The position numbers and the translations under genes are program-made. Positions 7,555 to 16,395 of a DNA stretch of 64,000 nt are shown one piece after another. The notes beneath the pieces are model-generated. The model made no database searches. It was given only the letters and a program-made list of their open reading frames with translations, and was not told the DNA's origin. Origin of the DNA: CAYNSX01 sp964400165 (GTDB taxonomy: Bacteria > Armatimonadota > Hebobacteria > CAYNSX01); NCBI GenBank assembly GCA_964400165.1, contig CAYNSX010000001.1, positions 1 through 64,000 of the forward strand, given 5' to 3'. How positions within the stretch are numbered: position 1 is the first letter of the stretch; every line of letters starts with the position of its first letter.

Positions 7555-8658
7555 GTGTCTTCCCTCACCGCCATCGTGAAGGTGACGCTCGGCTGCAATC
7601 TCGGGTGCGACTATTGCTATTCGGTCCTCCCGGGCTCGCAGCCCGTGATGTCGCATGAGGTGCTGGAGCGCTTCATCGAGCAATTTCTCGCCACGGCCAC
7701 CGAGTCGGCCACTTTCGTCTGGCACGGCGGCGAGCCGTTGCTCGCCGGCACCGAGCTCTTCGCCGCCGCGGTGCGCTTCCAAGAGCAGCATCGGCATGAG
7801 GGACAGACCGTCTGGAACGGCGTCCAAACCAACGCCACGCCGGTCACGCCCGCCATGGCGCAGTTCCTGAAATCGGCGGACTTCAAAGTCGGCGTCAGTC
7901 TCGACGGCCCCGAGCCAGTCCACGACCGCTTTCGCGTCTTCGTCGGCGGGCGGCCGTCCTTCCAGCGGGTGATGCGCGGGATGCAACACCTGCGCGACGC
8001 CGGCATCTCGTTCGGCGCCCTGTGCGTGGTCACGAAGCCCTCCCTCCCCTTCGTCGAGGAAATCTATCGCTTCTACCTGAGCGAGGGGCTGACCCGGATG
8101 GACTTCCTCCCCTGCTTCTCTAACAGCAACAACCCGCACGCCGTCCCCTACGCCCCCACCGCCGACGAATACGCCGACTTTATGATTCGCCTCTTCGACC
8201 TGTGGTGGGCCGACGACAACCCGGAAGTGCAGATCCGCTACTTCGTGAACGCGCTGCGGGCGCTCGGTGGCCAGCCGGTGCAGTTCTGCAAACTCCGCTC
8301 CGACTGCCTCGGGCACATCACCGTCTTCCCCGACGGCACCGTCGGCCCGTGCGACGAACTGCCGCGGCACCCGGAAACGATGCTGGGAAACATCCTGCAC
8401 GACGACCTCGGGGAGATGCTGCGCGGCGCCGCGCTGAAGCGGCTCGACGCGATGTGGACGCAGGGGAAAGCGCAAAACGGCCACGGGGTGATGAACGGCC
8501 TCTGCCACCACTGCGGCGAGGATTACCTCGATGCCGAGACGGTCGCCGCCGACCGCATCTTCGCCCACATCGGCCGGGCGATGCGGGAGGCTGGCGTCGA
8601 ACCGCGGGCCTTCGCCCCCGGTCAGCCCATCACTGACCACATCGCGCTGGTTCAGTAG
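7555..8658 (+). CDS. Radical SAM/SPASM-like maturase
   Basis: A 367-residue radical SAM enzyme. The [4Fe-4S]/SAM motif CNLGCDYCY has Cys at 14, 18 and 21; FVWHGGEPLLAG is the SAM-binding GGE. The C-terminal half has Cys in FCKLRSDC, in DGTVGPCDELPRH and in LCHHCGEDY, a SPASM-like pattern typical of peptide-modifying or anaerobic sulfatase-maturing enzymes (GrrM/FxsB-like). GTG is the chosen start, with GGAGGG at 7547-7552, rather close. No sulfatase is nearby, so a peptide made by the upstream small genes is the likelier substrate (inference). Its end overlaps the end of the convergent moeZ-like gene by 7 bp. Confidence 0.85.
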   Translation: MSSLTAIVKVTLGCNLGCDYCYSVLPGSQPVMSHEVLERFIEQFLATATESATFVWHGGEPLLAGTELFAAAVRFQEQHRHEGQTVWNGVQTNATPVTPAMAQFLKSADFKVGVSLDGPEPVHDRFRVFVGGRPSFQRVMRGMQHLRDAGISFGALCVVTKPSLPFVEEIYRFYLSEGLTRMDFLPCFSNSNNPHAVPYAPTADEYADFMIRLFDLWWADDNPEVQIRYFVNALRALGGQPVQFCKLRSDCLGHITVFPDGTVGPCDELPRHPETMLGNILHDDLGEMLRGAALKRLDAMWTQGKAQNGHGVMNGLCHHCGEDYLDAETVAADRIFAHIGRAMREAGVEPRAFAPGQPITDHIALVQ

Positions 8659-9821
8659 CGGCGGACGCCCGGGTCCACTTCGCACGACCAGGCGTCGATG
8701 CCGCCCGCCAGGTTGCGGGCCTTCGCAAAACCGTTCGCCCGCAGAAACTGCGTCGCCAGCGCGCTGCGTTGCCCGTGGTGGCAATAGACGGCAATCTCGG
8801 CGCCGCGGTCGAGGTCGCCCAGCCGTTCCGGCAGTGTCGCCAGCGGCACCAGCACCGCGCCCTCAATGCGCGTCAGCGTAAACTCGAACGGCTCCCGCAC
8901 ATCGAGCAGCACGATGCGCCCGTTCGCGCGCAGCCGCGCCGCCAATTCGCGCGGCGCAATCTCGAATTCATCCGCTGCGCTCGCCGGCGCGCACGCTTCG
9001 GGTTCGTCGCGCAGTTCGGTAATCGTCGGCGCTGTGCCGCACACCGCGCACGCCGGGTTCTTCTGCAGCGCCATCTCGTGGAACCGCGCGCCGAGCGCGT
9101 CATACAACAGCATCCGCCCGATCAGCGGCTCGCCTTGCCCGAGAATCAGCTTGATCGCCTCGGTCGCCTGCAGTGTGCCGATGACGCCCGGCAAAATGCC
9201 CAGCACCCCCGCCTCCGCGCACGACGGCGCCACGCCCGCCGGCGGCGGCGCCGGGTGCAGGCAGCGATAACACGGCCCGCGCCGCGCATCAAAGACCGTC
9301 ACCTGCCCCTCGAACCGGAAGATGCTGCCGTACACATCCGGCTTCCCCAGCAGCACGCACGCGTCGTTCACCACATAGCGCGTCGCAAAATTGTCCGAGC
9401 CGTCGAGCACGATGTCATACTCGCCGAGCAGCGCCAGCGCGTTCGACGCGTCGAGGCGCACGGCGTGCGTCTCGAGCGTGATGTCGGGATTGAGGTCGTG
9501 CAGCCGCGCGAATGCCGAGTCGAGTTTCGAGTCCCCCACTGCGCCCGTGCCGTGCAACACTTGCCGGTGCAGGTTGGAGGTGTCCACCACATCGAAATCG
9601 ATCAGTCCCAGCCGCCCGACACCCGCCGCCGCCAGATACAGCGCCGCCGGTGATCCCAACCCCCCCAGCCCGACGATGGCTACACTCGCCGCCCGCAGCC
9701 GCGTCTGCCCCTCCGGCCCCACGCTCGGCATCGCAAAGTGGCGCGCATAGCGCACCTGCTCCGTCGGCGAAAAAGCCGCCAGCGGGTCGCCGATTGGCGA
9801 ATCTGAACGCCCTATCGTCAC
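8652..9821 (-). CDS. moeZ: MoeZ/MoeB-type adenylyltransferase with rhodanese domain
   Basis: A 389-residue E1-like enzyme that adenylates the C-terminal Gly of sulfur-carrier proteins (MoaD/ThiS/CysO type) and transfers sulfur. The nucleotide loop is GLGGLGSP at 51-58; the acceptor Cys201 lies in SCAEAGVLG; zinc Cys pairs are at 184/187 and 258/261. The C-terminal rhodanese domain has active Cys347 in CHHGQRS. GTG at 9821 is chosen because the conserved part begins just after it; a longer in-frame extension is low-complexity Arg/Pro. It is divergent from the exported propeller gene (80-bp gap). Confidence 0.9.
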   Translation of the reverse strand: MTIGRSDSPIGDPLAAFSPTEQVRYARHFAMPSVGPEGQTRLRAASVAIVGLGGLGSPAALYLAAAGVGRLGLIDFDVVDTSNLHRQVLHGTGAVGDSKLDSAFARLHDLNPDITLETHAVRLDASNALALLGEYDIVLDGSDNFATRYVVNDACVLLGKPDVYGSIFRFEGQVTVFDARRGPCYRCLHPAPPPAGVAPSCAEAGVLGILPGVIGTLQATEAIKLILGQGEPLIGRMLLYDALGARFHEMALQKNPACAVCGTAPTITELRDEPEACAPASAADEFEIAPRELAARLRANGRIVLLDVREPFEFTLTRIEGAVLVPLATLPERLGDLDRGAEIAVYCHHGQRSALATQFLRANGFAKARNLAGGIDAWSCEVDPGVRRY

Positions 9822-9901
9822 GCCGTCTGCGCTTCCACACTTCAGCGTACCAGACCGCCACAGGAACCAAACCGCCCGCCGCTGAATCCAAACAGCAACC
9901 A

Positions 9902-11410
9902 ATGAAGAACCATCGGGTGTTGGGCCGCATCGCTCTCGGCGTGGTGGCGCTCGCCGCCCTCGGCGCCGCGCCGGGCGTGCCCACTGACCAGGCCGGAAAG
10001 CATCGCATCGACGGACCAGCGCGCTTGCTCTGGGAAACGCGGTACGACGGCCCGGTCTCCAGCGTGGACACCGCCCGCACCATCGCATTGAGCCCCGACG
10101 GCACGCGCGCCTACATCACCGGCTTCAGCAAGGCCTTCACCGGCTACGAGCACTTGACCCTCGCCTACGACACCGCCGACGGCAAGCGCCTGTGGGAAGC
10201 GCGCTACAGCGAATCGAAGGGACAGCAGGATGTGTCTCGCGCGCTGGCAGTCTCGCGAGACGGTCGCATGGTCTACCTGACCGGCTCACTGGGCACCAAA
10301 GGCGGCGCCGGCCCGCGCGCCGACTACGCCACCGCTGCCTATGATGCCGAGAGCGGCGCGCGCAAGTGGGTGACGCGCTACAATCCCACCCCCGCCGCGG
10401 GCGACTCGGCGGGCACCGGCACCTCGCTCGCCTGGGCGATCGCCGTCAGTCCCGATGGGACGCGGGTGTTCGTCACCGGCCGCAGCGACACCCCTGACAC
10501 CGCCGCCGACATCGCCACGGTCGCCTACAGCACCGCGGACGGCAAACAACTCTGGGCAGTGCGATACGCCGGCCCCGGCGATGACCAGGGGCTCGGCATC
10601 GCGGTCAGTCGCGATGGCGAACGCGTTTTCATCACCGGCTACGCCGAAAATGCGAAGTCGGGCATCGACTATGTCACCATCGCCTACGACGCGACCGATG
10701 GCCGGCAGATCTGGCTGACCAACTATTCCGCGCTCGGGGCCGAGGGTGATTACTCCCGCGCCATCCAGTACTCGCCCGACGGCCTGCGAGTCTTCGTCAC
10801 CGGCGAGGCCTATCGCCCCGACACCGGCCTCGATTGCGTCACCGTCGCCTACAGCGCCGCCGACGGCAAGCAACTCTGGGTCGCGCGGGAGGACGGCCCC
10901 GGGCACCGGGACGACTCGGGCCTGATGTTCGCCACCGGCGCCAGCGGCGCCACCATCTTCGTTGCCGGCAACACCAGCGGCGCCGGCGGCTCCGACGACA
11001 TCTTCGTCACCGCCTACGAAGCCGCCACCGGCAAGCGCCTCTGGGTGTACACCTTCGACGGCGACGGCCGCCAGCAGGACCACGCCTTCGGCCTCGCCGT
11101 CAGCCCGAACGGGCAGTCGGTCTTCGTCACCGGCAGCAGCCGCGGCATTCGCGGCGACGACGACATCGCCACCATCGGCCTCGACGCGCGCACCGGACTG
11201 GGGCAGTGGATCGCGCGCTATCAGGGACCGGAACTCTCGACCGACGAGCCCGCCGGCCTCGCGGTCTCGCCCGACGGCCTCAAGGTCTTCGTCACCGGCC
11301 GCAGCAAGGGGCACGGCACCGACTGGGACTGCATGACGCTCGCCTACGCGCTCCCCGCGCCGCCCCCGCCGCCCGCGACGGCCCCCGCACCGACACCGCC
11401 ACCGAAGTGA
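9902..11410 (+). CDS. Exported beta-propeller (PQQ-like repeat) protein
   Basis: A 502-residue protein with a Sec signal peptide (RIALGVVALAALGAAPGVPT) followed by about eight to nine repeats built on LSPDGTRVFVTG and VAYxxADGKQLWxARY, the strand pattern of PQQ-like/YVTN propellers. It ends in a Pro/Ala-rich tail (APPPPPATAPAPTPPPK). Such proteins are structural or binding modules in the periplasm or on the surface; no catalytic residues are evident. It is followed after 44 bp by a DUF4440-like exported protein, probably in one operon. Confidence 0.8.
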   Translation: MKNHRVLGRIALGVVALAALGAAPGVPTDQAGKHRIDGPARLLWETRYDGPVSSVDTARTIALSPDGTRAYITGFSKAFTGYEHLTLAYDTADGKRLWEARYSESKGQQDVSRALAVSRDGRMVYLTGSLGTKGGAGPRADYATAAYDAESGARKWVTRYNPTPAAGDSAGTGTSLAWAIAVSPDGTRVFVTGRSDTPDTAADIATVAYSTADGKQLWAVRYAGPGDDQGLGIAVSRDGERVFITGYAENAKSGIDYVTIAYDATDGRQIWLTNYSALGAEGDYSRAIQYSPDGLRVFVTGEAYRPDTGLDCVTVAYSAADGKQLWVAREDGPGHRDDSGLMFATGASGATIFVAGNTSGAGGSDDIFVTAYEAATGKRLWVYTFDGDGRQQDHAFGLAVSPNGQSVFVTGSSRGIRGDDDIATIGLDARTGLGQWIARYQGPELSTDEPAGLAVSPDGLKVFVTGRSKGHGTDWDCMTLAYALPAPPPPPATAPAPTPPPK

Positions 11411-11454
11411 TGATGCCGAACGAGCCAAGACCCTACGAGAAAGGAATCCTCCCG

Positions 11455-11946
11455 ATGAACCGCATCCTGCTGACCATCTGCGTCACCGCCGTCGCCGCTC
11501 TCGGAATCGGCGCGGCATACTCGTCGCCATCTCCAAGCAAGAACGAGATGATCGCTGCCGCTGATGCGCTCGACAAGGCGTTCATCGCCGCCTTCAACAA
11601 GGGCGACGCCACCGCGCTTTCGAATCTGTATTGGAACAGTCCGGATGTCGTGTTCTTCCCGCCGGACACGATGGTGGTGCATGGCATCGCTGCCATCAAG
11701 GAAGGCATGCAAGTGATGACGGGGAATCAGGGCGGCATCAAACTGGAAATGACCGAGTCGCACAATCGCGCCGAAGGCACCGTCGTCCTGGGCTGGGGTC
11801 TGTGGAAACTGACGCTCACCGGCCCCGACGGCCAGCCGATGGAGATGACCGGCCGCTACTCCGATGTCAAAGCCGTGCGTGACGGCAAGTGGGTCTACCT
11901 GATGGACCACGCCTCCGTCCCGATGCCAATGGAGTCCGCGCCCTAG
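11455..11946 (+). CDS. Exported SnoaL/DUF4440-like protein
   Basis: A 163-residue protein with a signal peptide (ILLTICVTAVAALGIGAAY) and one NTF2-like fold: ADALDKAFIAAFNKGDATALSNLYW..DVVFFPPDTMVVHGIAAIKEGMQ and, at the end, GRYSDVKAVRDGKWVYLMDHAS. This is the DUF4440/ketosteroid-isomerase-like pattern. AAGGA at 11441-11445 precedes the ATG. Function is not assigned; members are often small-molecule binding or accessory proteins. Confidence 0.75.
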   Translation: MNRILLTICVTAVAALGIGAAYSSPSPSKNEMIAAADALDKAFIAAFNKGDATALSNLYWNSPDVVFFPPDTMVVHGIAAIKEGMQVMTGNQGGIKLEMTESHNRAEGTVVLGWGLWKLTLTGPDGQPMEMTGRYSDVKAVRDGKWVYLMDHASVPMPMESAP

Positions 11947-11972
11947 CCCTTCCCCGCGACGCGTTCGTTCGC

Positions 11973-12058
11973 TATACTCCCCGGCGGTATGCTGAACCAC
12001 TAGGTATCCGCCGCCGACGCGGCAACATATCTTCCGGCTGCCCCGGCTTTGCCGGGGC
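11973..12058 (+). promoter_or_regulatory. Candidate promoter and structured leader of the ABC exporter
   Basis: A TATACT (11973-11978) could be a -10 box. Downstream lie an imperfect hairpin (CGGCGGTAT paired with ATCCGCCG, about 11982-12015) and a perfect hairpin GCCCCGGC-TTT-GCCGGGGC at 12040-12058. The first gene starts 127 bp later. No T-run follows the second hairpin, so a leader structure is as likely as a terminator; no known riboswitch is recognised. Confidence 0.35.
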
Positions 12059-12185
12059 GCGGCCGGGGCGGGCCGCGCCGCGCGCTGTTCCCCTCGCTCC
12101 GCACGCACCCTCCGCCTGACCGCCGCGCTCGCGCTGTGTCCGCCCGCTTGTCGCTTTTCCAAGACCTCTCCGAAGGAATCTCACC

Positions 12186-12986
12186 ATGACTCATGCATTG
12201 GAAGTCCGCGATCTCGTGAAGAGTTTCCGGCAGAGCCGCCAGCCGGGCCGCCCGGCCCGCTGGCGCCGCGTGCTGACCGGCGTCTCGCTGCAAGTCCCGC
12301 GGGGAGAGGTCTTCGGCATCCTCGGCCCCAACGGCTCGGGGAAGTCGACGCTGGTGCGCGTCATCGCCACGCTGCTCTACCCCGACTCGGGCCAGGTGAA
12401 GGTCTTCGGGCGTGACGCGCAGCGCGAGCCGCTCGAAGTGCGGCGGATGATCGCCCGCGTCTCACCCGACGCCGCCTTCTTCAAGAAACTCTCGCCGCTC
12501 GAGAACCTGACGCACACCGCCCGCCTCTACGGCCTCGCGGTGCCGGCGGCGCGGGTGCGCGCCGCCGAGATTCTCGCCCGGCTCGGCCTGCCGGCGCGGC
12601 GGCTCAACGAGCCGCTCCAGCATATGTCGCGCGGGATGCAGCAGAAGGTGGCGATCGCCCGGGCGTTCCTGACGCAGCCGGTGCTGCTGCTGCTCGACGA
12701 GCCCACCACCGGCCTCGACCCGCGCTCCAAGCGCGAAGTGCAGGCCTTCATCCGTGAGATGCACCGCGACCACGACGCCACGACTGTCCTCACCACGCAG
12801 GATATGAACGAGGCCGACCAACTGTGCAACCGCGTACTCATCCTGCACCGCGGCCAGGCCGTCGCCCTCGGCACGCCCGCGGAACTCAAGGCCCGCCACG
12901 GCAACGACGGGACGACCGCCACGCTCGAAGATGTCTTCCTGCACCTGACCGGACACGAACTGGAAGAAGAGGAAACCGATGAATAA
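12186..12986 (+). CDS. ABC-2 type exporter, ATP-binding subunit
   Basis: A 266-residue ABC ATPase: Walker A GPNGSGKST, signature MSRGMQQKVAIARAF, Walker B LLLLDEPTTGLDP and a switch in TVLTTQDMNEADQ. The sequence follows the NatA/CcmA/DrrA multidrug/lipid exporter type. A GAAGGAAT site precedes the ATG. Its end overlaps the start of the permease by 8 bp, so the two form a heteromeric exporter. The substrate is unknown. Confidence 0.9.
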   Translation: MTHALEVRDLVKSFRQSRQPGRPARWRRVLTGVSLQVPRGEVFGILGPNGSGKSTLVRVIATLLYPDSGQVKVFGRDAQREPLEVRRMIARVSPDAAFFKKLSPLENLTHTARLYGLAVPAARVRAAEILARLGLPARRLNEPLQHMSRGMQQKVAIARAFLTQPVLLLLDEPTTGLDPRSKREVQAFIREMHRDHDATTVLTTQDMNEADQLCNRVLILHRGQAVALGTPAELKARHGNDGTTATLEDVFLHLTGHELEEEETDE

Positions 12987-13803
12987 CACCGCCCGCCATG
13001 CTTCCGTCATCTACGCCTTCATCGAGCGGCAACTGATGCTCTACCGCCGCTACTGGCTCTGGGAAGTCGCCTGGTTCACCTGGAGTTTGATGGGCGCGCT
13101 CTCCATCGGCTTCCTCGGCAAGGGCATCGAGCAAGTGACCGGCATCCAGATTGACCAGGCCTTCTATGTCACCTACCTGCTCGTCGGCGCGGTGGTGTGG
13201 TCGTATCTCGCCGTCATCTATTGGGAGATTTCCGCCATCGTGATGATCGAGCGCTGGGAGGGCACGCTCGAATACACCTTTATGGCGCCCATCTCCCGCG
13301 CCACGCACCTGCTCGGCATCTGCCTGTTCGCGCTGCTCTACGGCATCGCCCGCACCGCCGTGCTGCTTATCATCATCGGCCTGTTCTTCCACCTCACGCT
13401 CGCCGCGCCGCAACTGCTGATGGCCGCGGTGGTGATGGCGCTGGCGAGCGTCTCGTTCGTCGGCCTCGGGATGATGGTGGCGGTGGTGCCGATGCTGGCG
13501 CCCGAGCGCGGCGAGCAGATGGCGGAGATTGTTTTTGCCACGCTGCTGACGCTGTCGGGGGTCTACTACCCGATCACAGTGCTGCCCGGGTTCCTGCAGG
13601 TCATCGCCCGCCTGTCGCCCGCGACCTACACGCTGCAAGGCATCCGCAAGGCGCTCGGCGTCTGGCCGGGCGGCGGCACGCTCACCAGCGACCTGCTCAT
13701 CCTGGCCGTGCTGGGCGTCATCCTCGTGCCGCTCGGCGCGATGGTCTTCTCGTGGGCCGAGCGCTACGCCAAGCGCCGCGGCACCCTCGCCCGCTCGGGC
13801 TAG
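12979..13803 (+). CDS. ABC-2 type exporter, permease subunit
   Basis: A 274-residue polytopic protein with about six membrane segments (for example FYVTYLLVGAVVWSYLAVIYW and LVPLGAMVFSWA) and the ABC-2 family motif around LSGVYYPITVLPGFLQVIARLSPATYTLQGIR. It partners the ATPase encoded immediately upstream with 8-bp overlap. It acts at the inner membrane; drug, polysaccharide or lipid export are possible. Confidence 0.88.
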   Translation: MNNTARHASVIYAFIERQLMLYRRYWLWEVAWFTWSLMGALSIGFLGKGIEQVTGIQIDQAFYVTYLLVGAVVWSYLAVIYWEISAIVMIERWEGTLEYTFMAPISRATHLLGICLFALLYGIARTAVLLIIIGLFFHLTLAAPQLLMAAVVMALASVSFVGLGMMVAVVPMLAPERGEQMAEIVFATLLTLSGVYYPITVLPGFLQVIARLSPATYTLQGIRKALGVWPGGGTLTSDLLILAVLGVILVPLGAMVFSWAERYAKRRGTLARSG

Positions 13804-13871
13804 GATTCTTGGCAAGCACGGTGAATGTTGTGAGTACCGAATCGAAAACATCTTTCAGTGGGAGACCCACG

Positions 13872-15245
13872 ATGGCGTTGCGTAATCTGACCTGGCCACG
13901 CCGCGCGCACCGCGCCTTGGCGCTGGCGGTCCTCATCGGCAGCGCGGCCGCCGCCAGCGCGGCGACCGCGCCCGTCCCGGCGTTTTCGGCGGACCTGGCG
14001 GTCCGCACTTTCGACGCGGTCTGGCAGATCATCAACGACACTTATTTCGACACCAAGTTCAACGGCGTCGACTGGCCCGCGGCGCGCGACGAACTCCGCC
14101 CCAAGGCCGCCGCCGCCAAAGATATGGACGAACTGCGCGGCGTCGTGCGCGACCTGCTCGGCCGCCTGCAGCAGTCGCACTTCGCGCTGATGCCGCGCGA
14201 AGTCGCCGAAGCCGCCACCCTCGCCGATGTCGGCGGTGCTGGCAGTGGCGGGGTCGCCGGCAGTGTCGGCCTCGAAATCCGCCGCCTCGGCAATCTGGCG
14301 GTTGTCACTCGCGTCGATGCCAATGGCCCCGCCGCGCGTACCGGTGTGAAGCCGGGCTGGCTCGTCGCCGCCGTCGGCCCGACGCGCGTCACCGACATAC
14401 TCTTGCGCATCCCTCCCGACACGAGCGACCGTCTGCAGCGCCGCATCTTGGTCTCGGGCGTCAGCAATCGCTTTCGCGGCGCAGTCGGTTCCACCGTGTC
14501 GGTCGAATTCCTGAACGAGCGCAACGAGACGGTCACGCTGTTGCTCGACCGCTGGCAGGAACCGGGCGAGACGGTGAAATTCGGCTACCTGCCGCCCTTC
14601 ACCGCCCGCCTCGAAAAGCAGCGGGTCGCCGCGCCCGGCGGCGCCTCGGTCGGCGTCATCCAATTCAACATCTGGATGCTGCCGAACGCGCTCCTGCTCG
14701 ACCGCGCCATTGACGAATACCGCACCACCGATGGGATGGTGATCGACCTGCGCGGCAATCCCGGTGGCGTCGGCGGGATGGTGGTCGGCATCGCCGGCCA
14801 TTTCCTGAAGGAGAAGACTTCGCTCGGCACGCAGTTCATGCGCAGCGCGCAACTGCAACTGCTGGCGCAGCCGCGGCTGGTCAACCCCGACGGGCAGCGT
14901 GTCGAGCCCTACGGCGGGCCGGTCGCCGTGCTGATCGACGGCTTCTCGGGCAGCGCCTCCGAGCTCTTCTCCAGCGGCATGCAGTCCATCGGGCGGGTGC
15001 GCGTCTTCGGCGAGCAGACGGGTGGCGGCGTCCTCGGCTCCGCGGTCGACCGCCTGCCGAACGGCGACGCCCTGCAGCACGCCTTCGCCGACTTCATCAA
15101 CGCCAAGGGCCAGCGCGCCGAAGGCGTCGGCGTCACGCCCGATGAAGTCGTCCCGCTGTCCCGCGCCGACCTGCTCGCCGGCCGCGACGCTCCGCTCGAC
15201 GCTGCCCTCCGCTGGATTGATGCCCAGCGCGCGGCGCCCCGTTAG
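13872..15245 (+). CDS. Exported S41-family peptidase with PDZ-like domain
   Basis: A 457-residue protein: signal peptide (ALALAVLIGSAAAASAA), an N-terminal helical region, a PDZ-like segment (GLEIRRLGNLAVVTRVDANGPAARTGVKPGWLVAAVG) and the S41 core with IDLRGNPGGVGG and FSGSASELF. The nucleophile should be Ser361 of SGSASE. The position where tail-specific proteases carry the general-base Lys (25 residues later) is Gly386 in FGEQTGGGV, as in IRBP/tricorn-like S41 members, so the catalytic arrangement may differ. The next gene, a LolA-like exported protein, follows at 63 bp. Confidence 0.8.
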   Translation: MALRNLTWPRRAHRALALAVLIGSAAAASAATAPVPAFSADLAVRTFDAVWQIINDTYFDTKFNGVDWPAARDELRPKAAAAKDMDELRGVVRDLLGRLQQSHFALMPREVAEAATLADVGGAGSGGVAGSVGLEIRRLGNLAVVTRVDANGPAARTGVKPGWLVAAVGPTRVTDILLRIPPDTSDRLQRRILVSGVSNRFRGAVGSTVSVEFLNERNETVTLLLDRWQEPGETVKFGYLPPFTARLEKQRVAAPGGASVGVIQFNIWMLPNALLLDRAIDEYRTTDGMVIDLRGNPGGVGGMVVGIAGHFLKEKTSLGTQFMRSAQLQLLAQPRLVNPDGQRVEPYGGPVAVLIDGFSGSASELFSSGMQSIGRVRVFGEQTGGGVLGSAVDRLPNGDALQHAFADFINAKGQRAEGVGVTPDEVVPLSRADLLAGRDAPLDAALRWIDAQRAAPR

Positions 15246-15308
15246 GAAACCAAGGGAACGCTCATGCCATCTAACTCTGGAAGACACCCACAGGAGGCAC
15301 ACCCCGCT

Positions 15309-16097
15309 ATGCGCGCAGCGCTCGCTCCCCGCTTGATGAAATGGCTGCTTCTCGCCGGCCTGCTGGCCGGCGCCCTCACAGCCCGCGGCCCGCAAGCCGC
15401 CGCCGCCGAGGCCGACACCACTCTGCCCAAGGCCACCGACATCATCGCCCGCTACATGAAAGAAGTCGGCGGCGCTGACAGAATCAACTCGTTCACCTCG
15501 CGCCACGAGTCCGGCACCGTGGAACTCTCCGGCCAGGGCCTGACCGGCACTTTCGACATCTACACCGCCACGCCCAGCAAGTTCCTCCTCAAGATCACGC
15601 TCGGGCCGATCGGCACCATCCAGTCGGGTTATGACGGCAAGGTCGGTTGGTCGCTCAACCCGTTCCAGGGCCCGCAACTGCTGGAAGGCAAGCAACTGAC
15701 GCAACTCCAGGATCAGGCCGACTTCTATCCGACTTACACGGTCGGCGAGAAGTACACCACCATCGAGACCGTCGAGCGCACCACCTATGAAGGGGAAGAG
15801 TCCTACAAGGTGCGTCTGGTCAGCAAGGCCGGCTTCGAGACGATGGAATACTTTTCGGTCAAGACCGGCTTGCTCGTCGGCACCACCAGCACCGCCGAGA
15901 CCGAGGCGGGCAGTCTCCCCGTGTCGACTTTCGTGTCCGACTACAAGAAGTTTGACGGCCTGCTGGTGCCGACCAAAACCGTGCAGAAGGCCGCCAGCCA
16001 GCAGCTCGTGTTCACGATCACGGCAATCGAACACAACAGCGTGAAGAGTGAGACTTTCGACCTCCCCGCCGAAGTGAAGGCGCTGATAAAGGGCTAG
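15309..16097 (+). CDS. LolA-like outer-membrane lipoprotein-sorting/lipid-binding protein
   Basis: A 262-residue exported protein. ATG 15309 is chosen because AGGAGG lies 11 bp before it and a signal peptide (MKWLLLAGLLAGALTARGPQAAAA) follows. The mature part (ATDIIARYMKEVGGADRINSFTSRHESGTVEL..) has the half-barrel pattern of periplasmic LolA/DUF4292-like proteins, which bind lipid or acyl groups. It may be co-expressed with the S41 peptidase upstream. Exact cargo unknown. Confidence 0.65.
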   Translation: MRAALAPRLMKWLLLAGLLAGALTARGPQAAAAEADTTLPKATDIIARYMKEVGGADRINSFTSRHESGTVELSGQGLTGTFDIYTATPSKFLLKITLGPIGTIQSGYDGKVGWSLNPFQGPQLLEGKQLTQLQDQADFYPTYTVGEKYTTIETVERTTYEGEESYKVRLVSKAGFETMEYFSVKTGLLVGTTSTAETEAGSLPVSTFVSDYKKFDGLLVPTKTVQKAASQQLVFTITAIEHNSVKSETFDLPAEVKALIKG

Positions 16098-16131
16098 GGC
16101 ACCGCACCAGCGTCTGGAGTGAGGGCAGTTT

Positions 16132-16326
16132 CAGTCCCGAAGGGACTGGATTTGAGTTCAGCCCGGAACTTCAGTTCCGGGCGCGCGGTGCAACACTGGC
16201 CCAGGGCTATAAGCCCTGGGCTCACAAAACGCGCCCTCTGAAGCGGGCGCACCGAGAACTTGCGAGCTGGCTTTCGCGCCCCATTTATGGGGCGCCTTTC
16301 GTCAGCCCGGCCCTTACAGGCCGGGC
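16132..16326. repeat. Array of six different short hairpins
   Basis: Six consecutive palindromes with tiny loops and unrelated stem sequences: CAGTCCC-GAA (16132-16148), GCCCGGAACT-TC (16161-16182), GCCCAGGGCT-ATA (16199-16221), GCGCCC with an 8-nt loop (16231-16250), GCGCCCCAT-TT (16276-16295) and GCCCGGCC-CTTACA (16305-16326). Spacers are 9-25 nt. They fill most of the gap between two exported-protein genes. Similar hairpins recur at 17022-17135, 37619-37670 and 44610-44631. Confidence 0.8.
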
Positions 16327-16395
16327 AGGGCTGCTATCGGTATCTGCCGAACACTTGCCTGTGACCGCCCCCACCCGTCCGCCGTCCAATCACCG

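Noticed and set aside
7555..8658. Anaerobic sulfatase-maturing enzyme
   Set aside because: Motifs allow it, but no sulfatase gene is present in the window and small genes are coupled upstream, so a specific call is not made.
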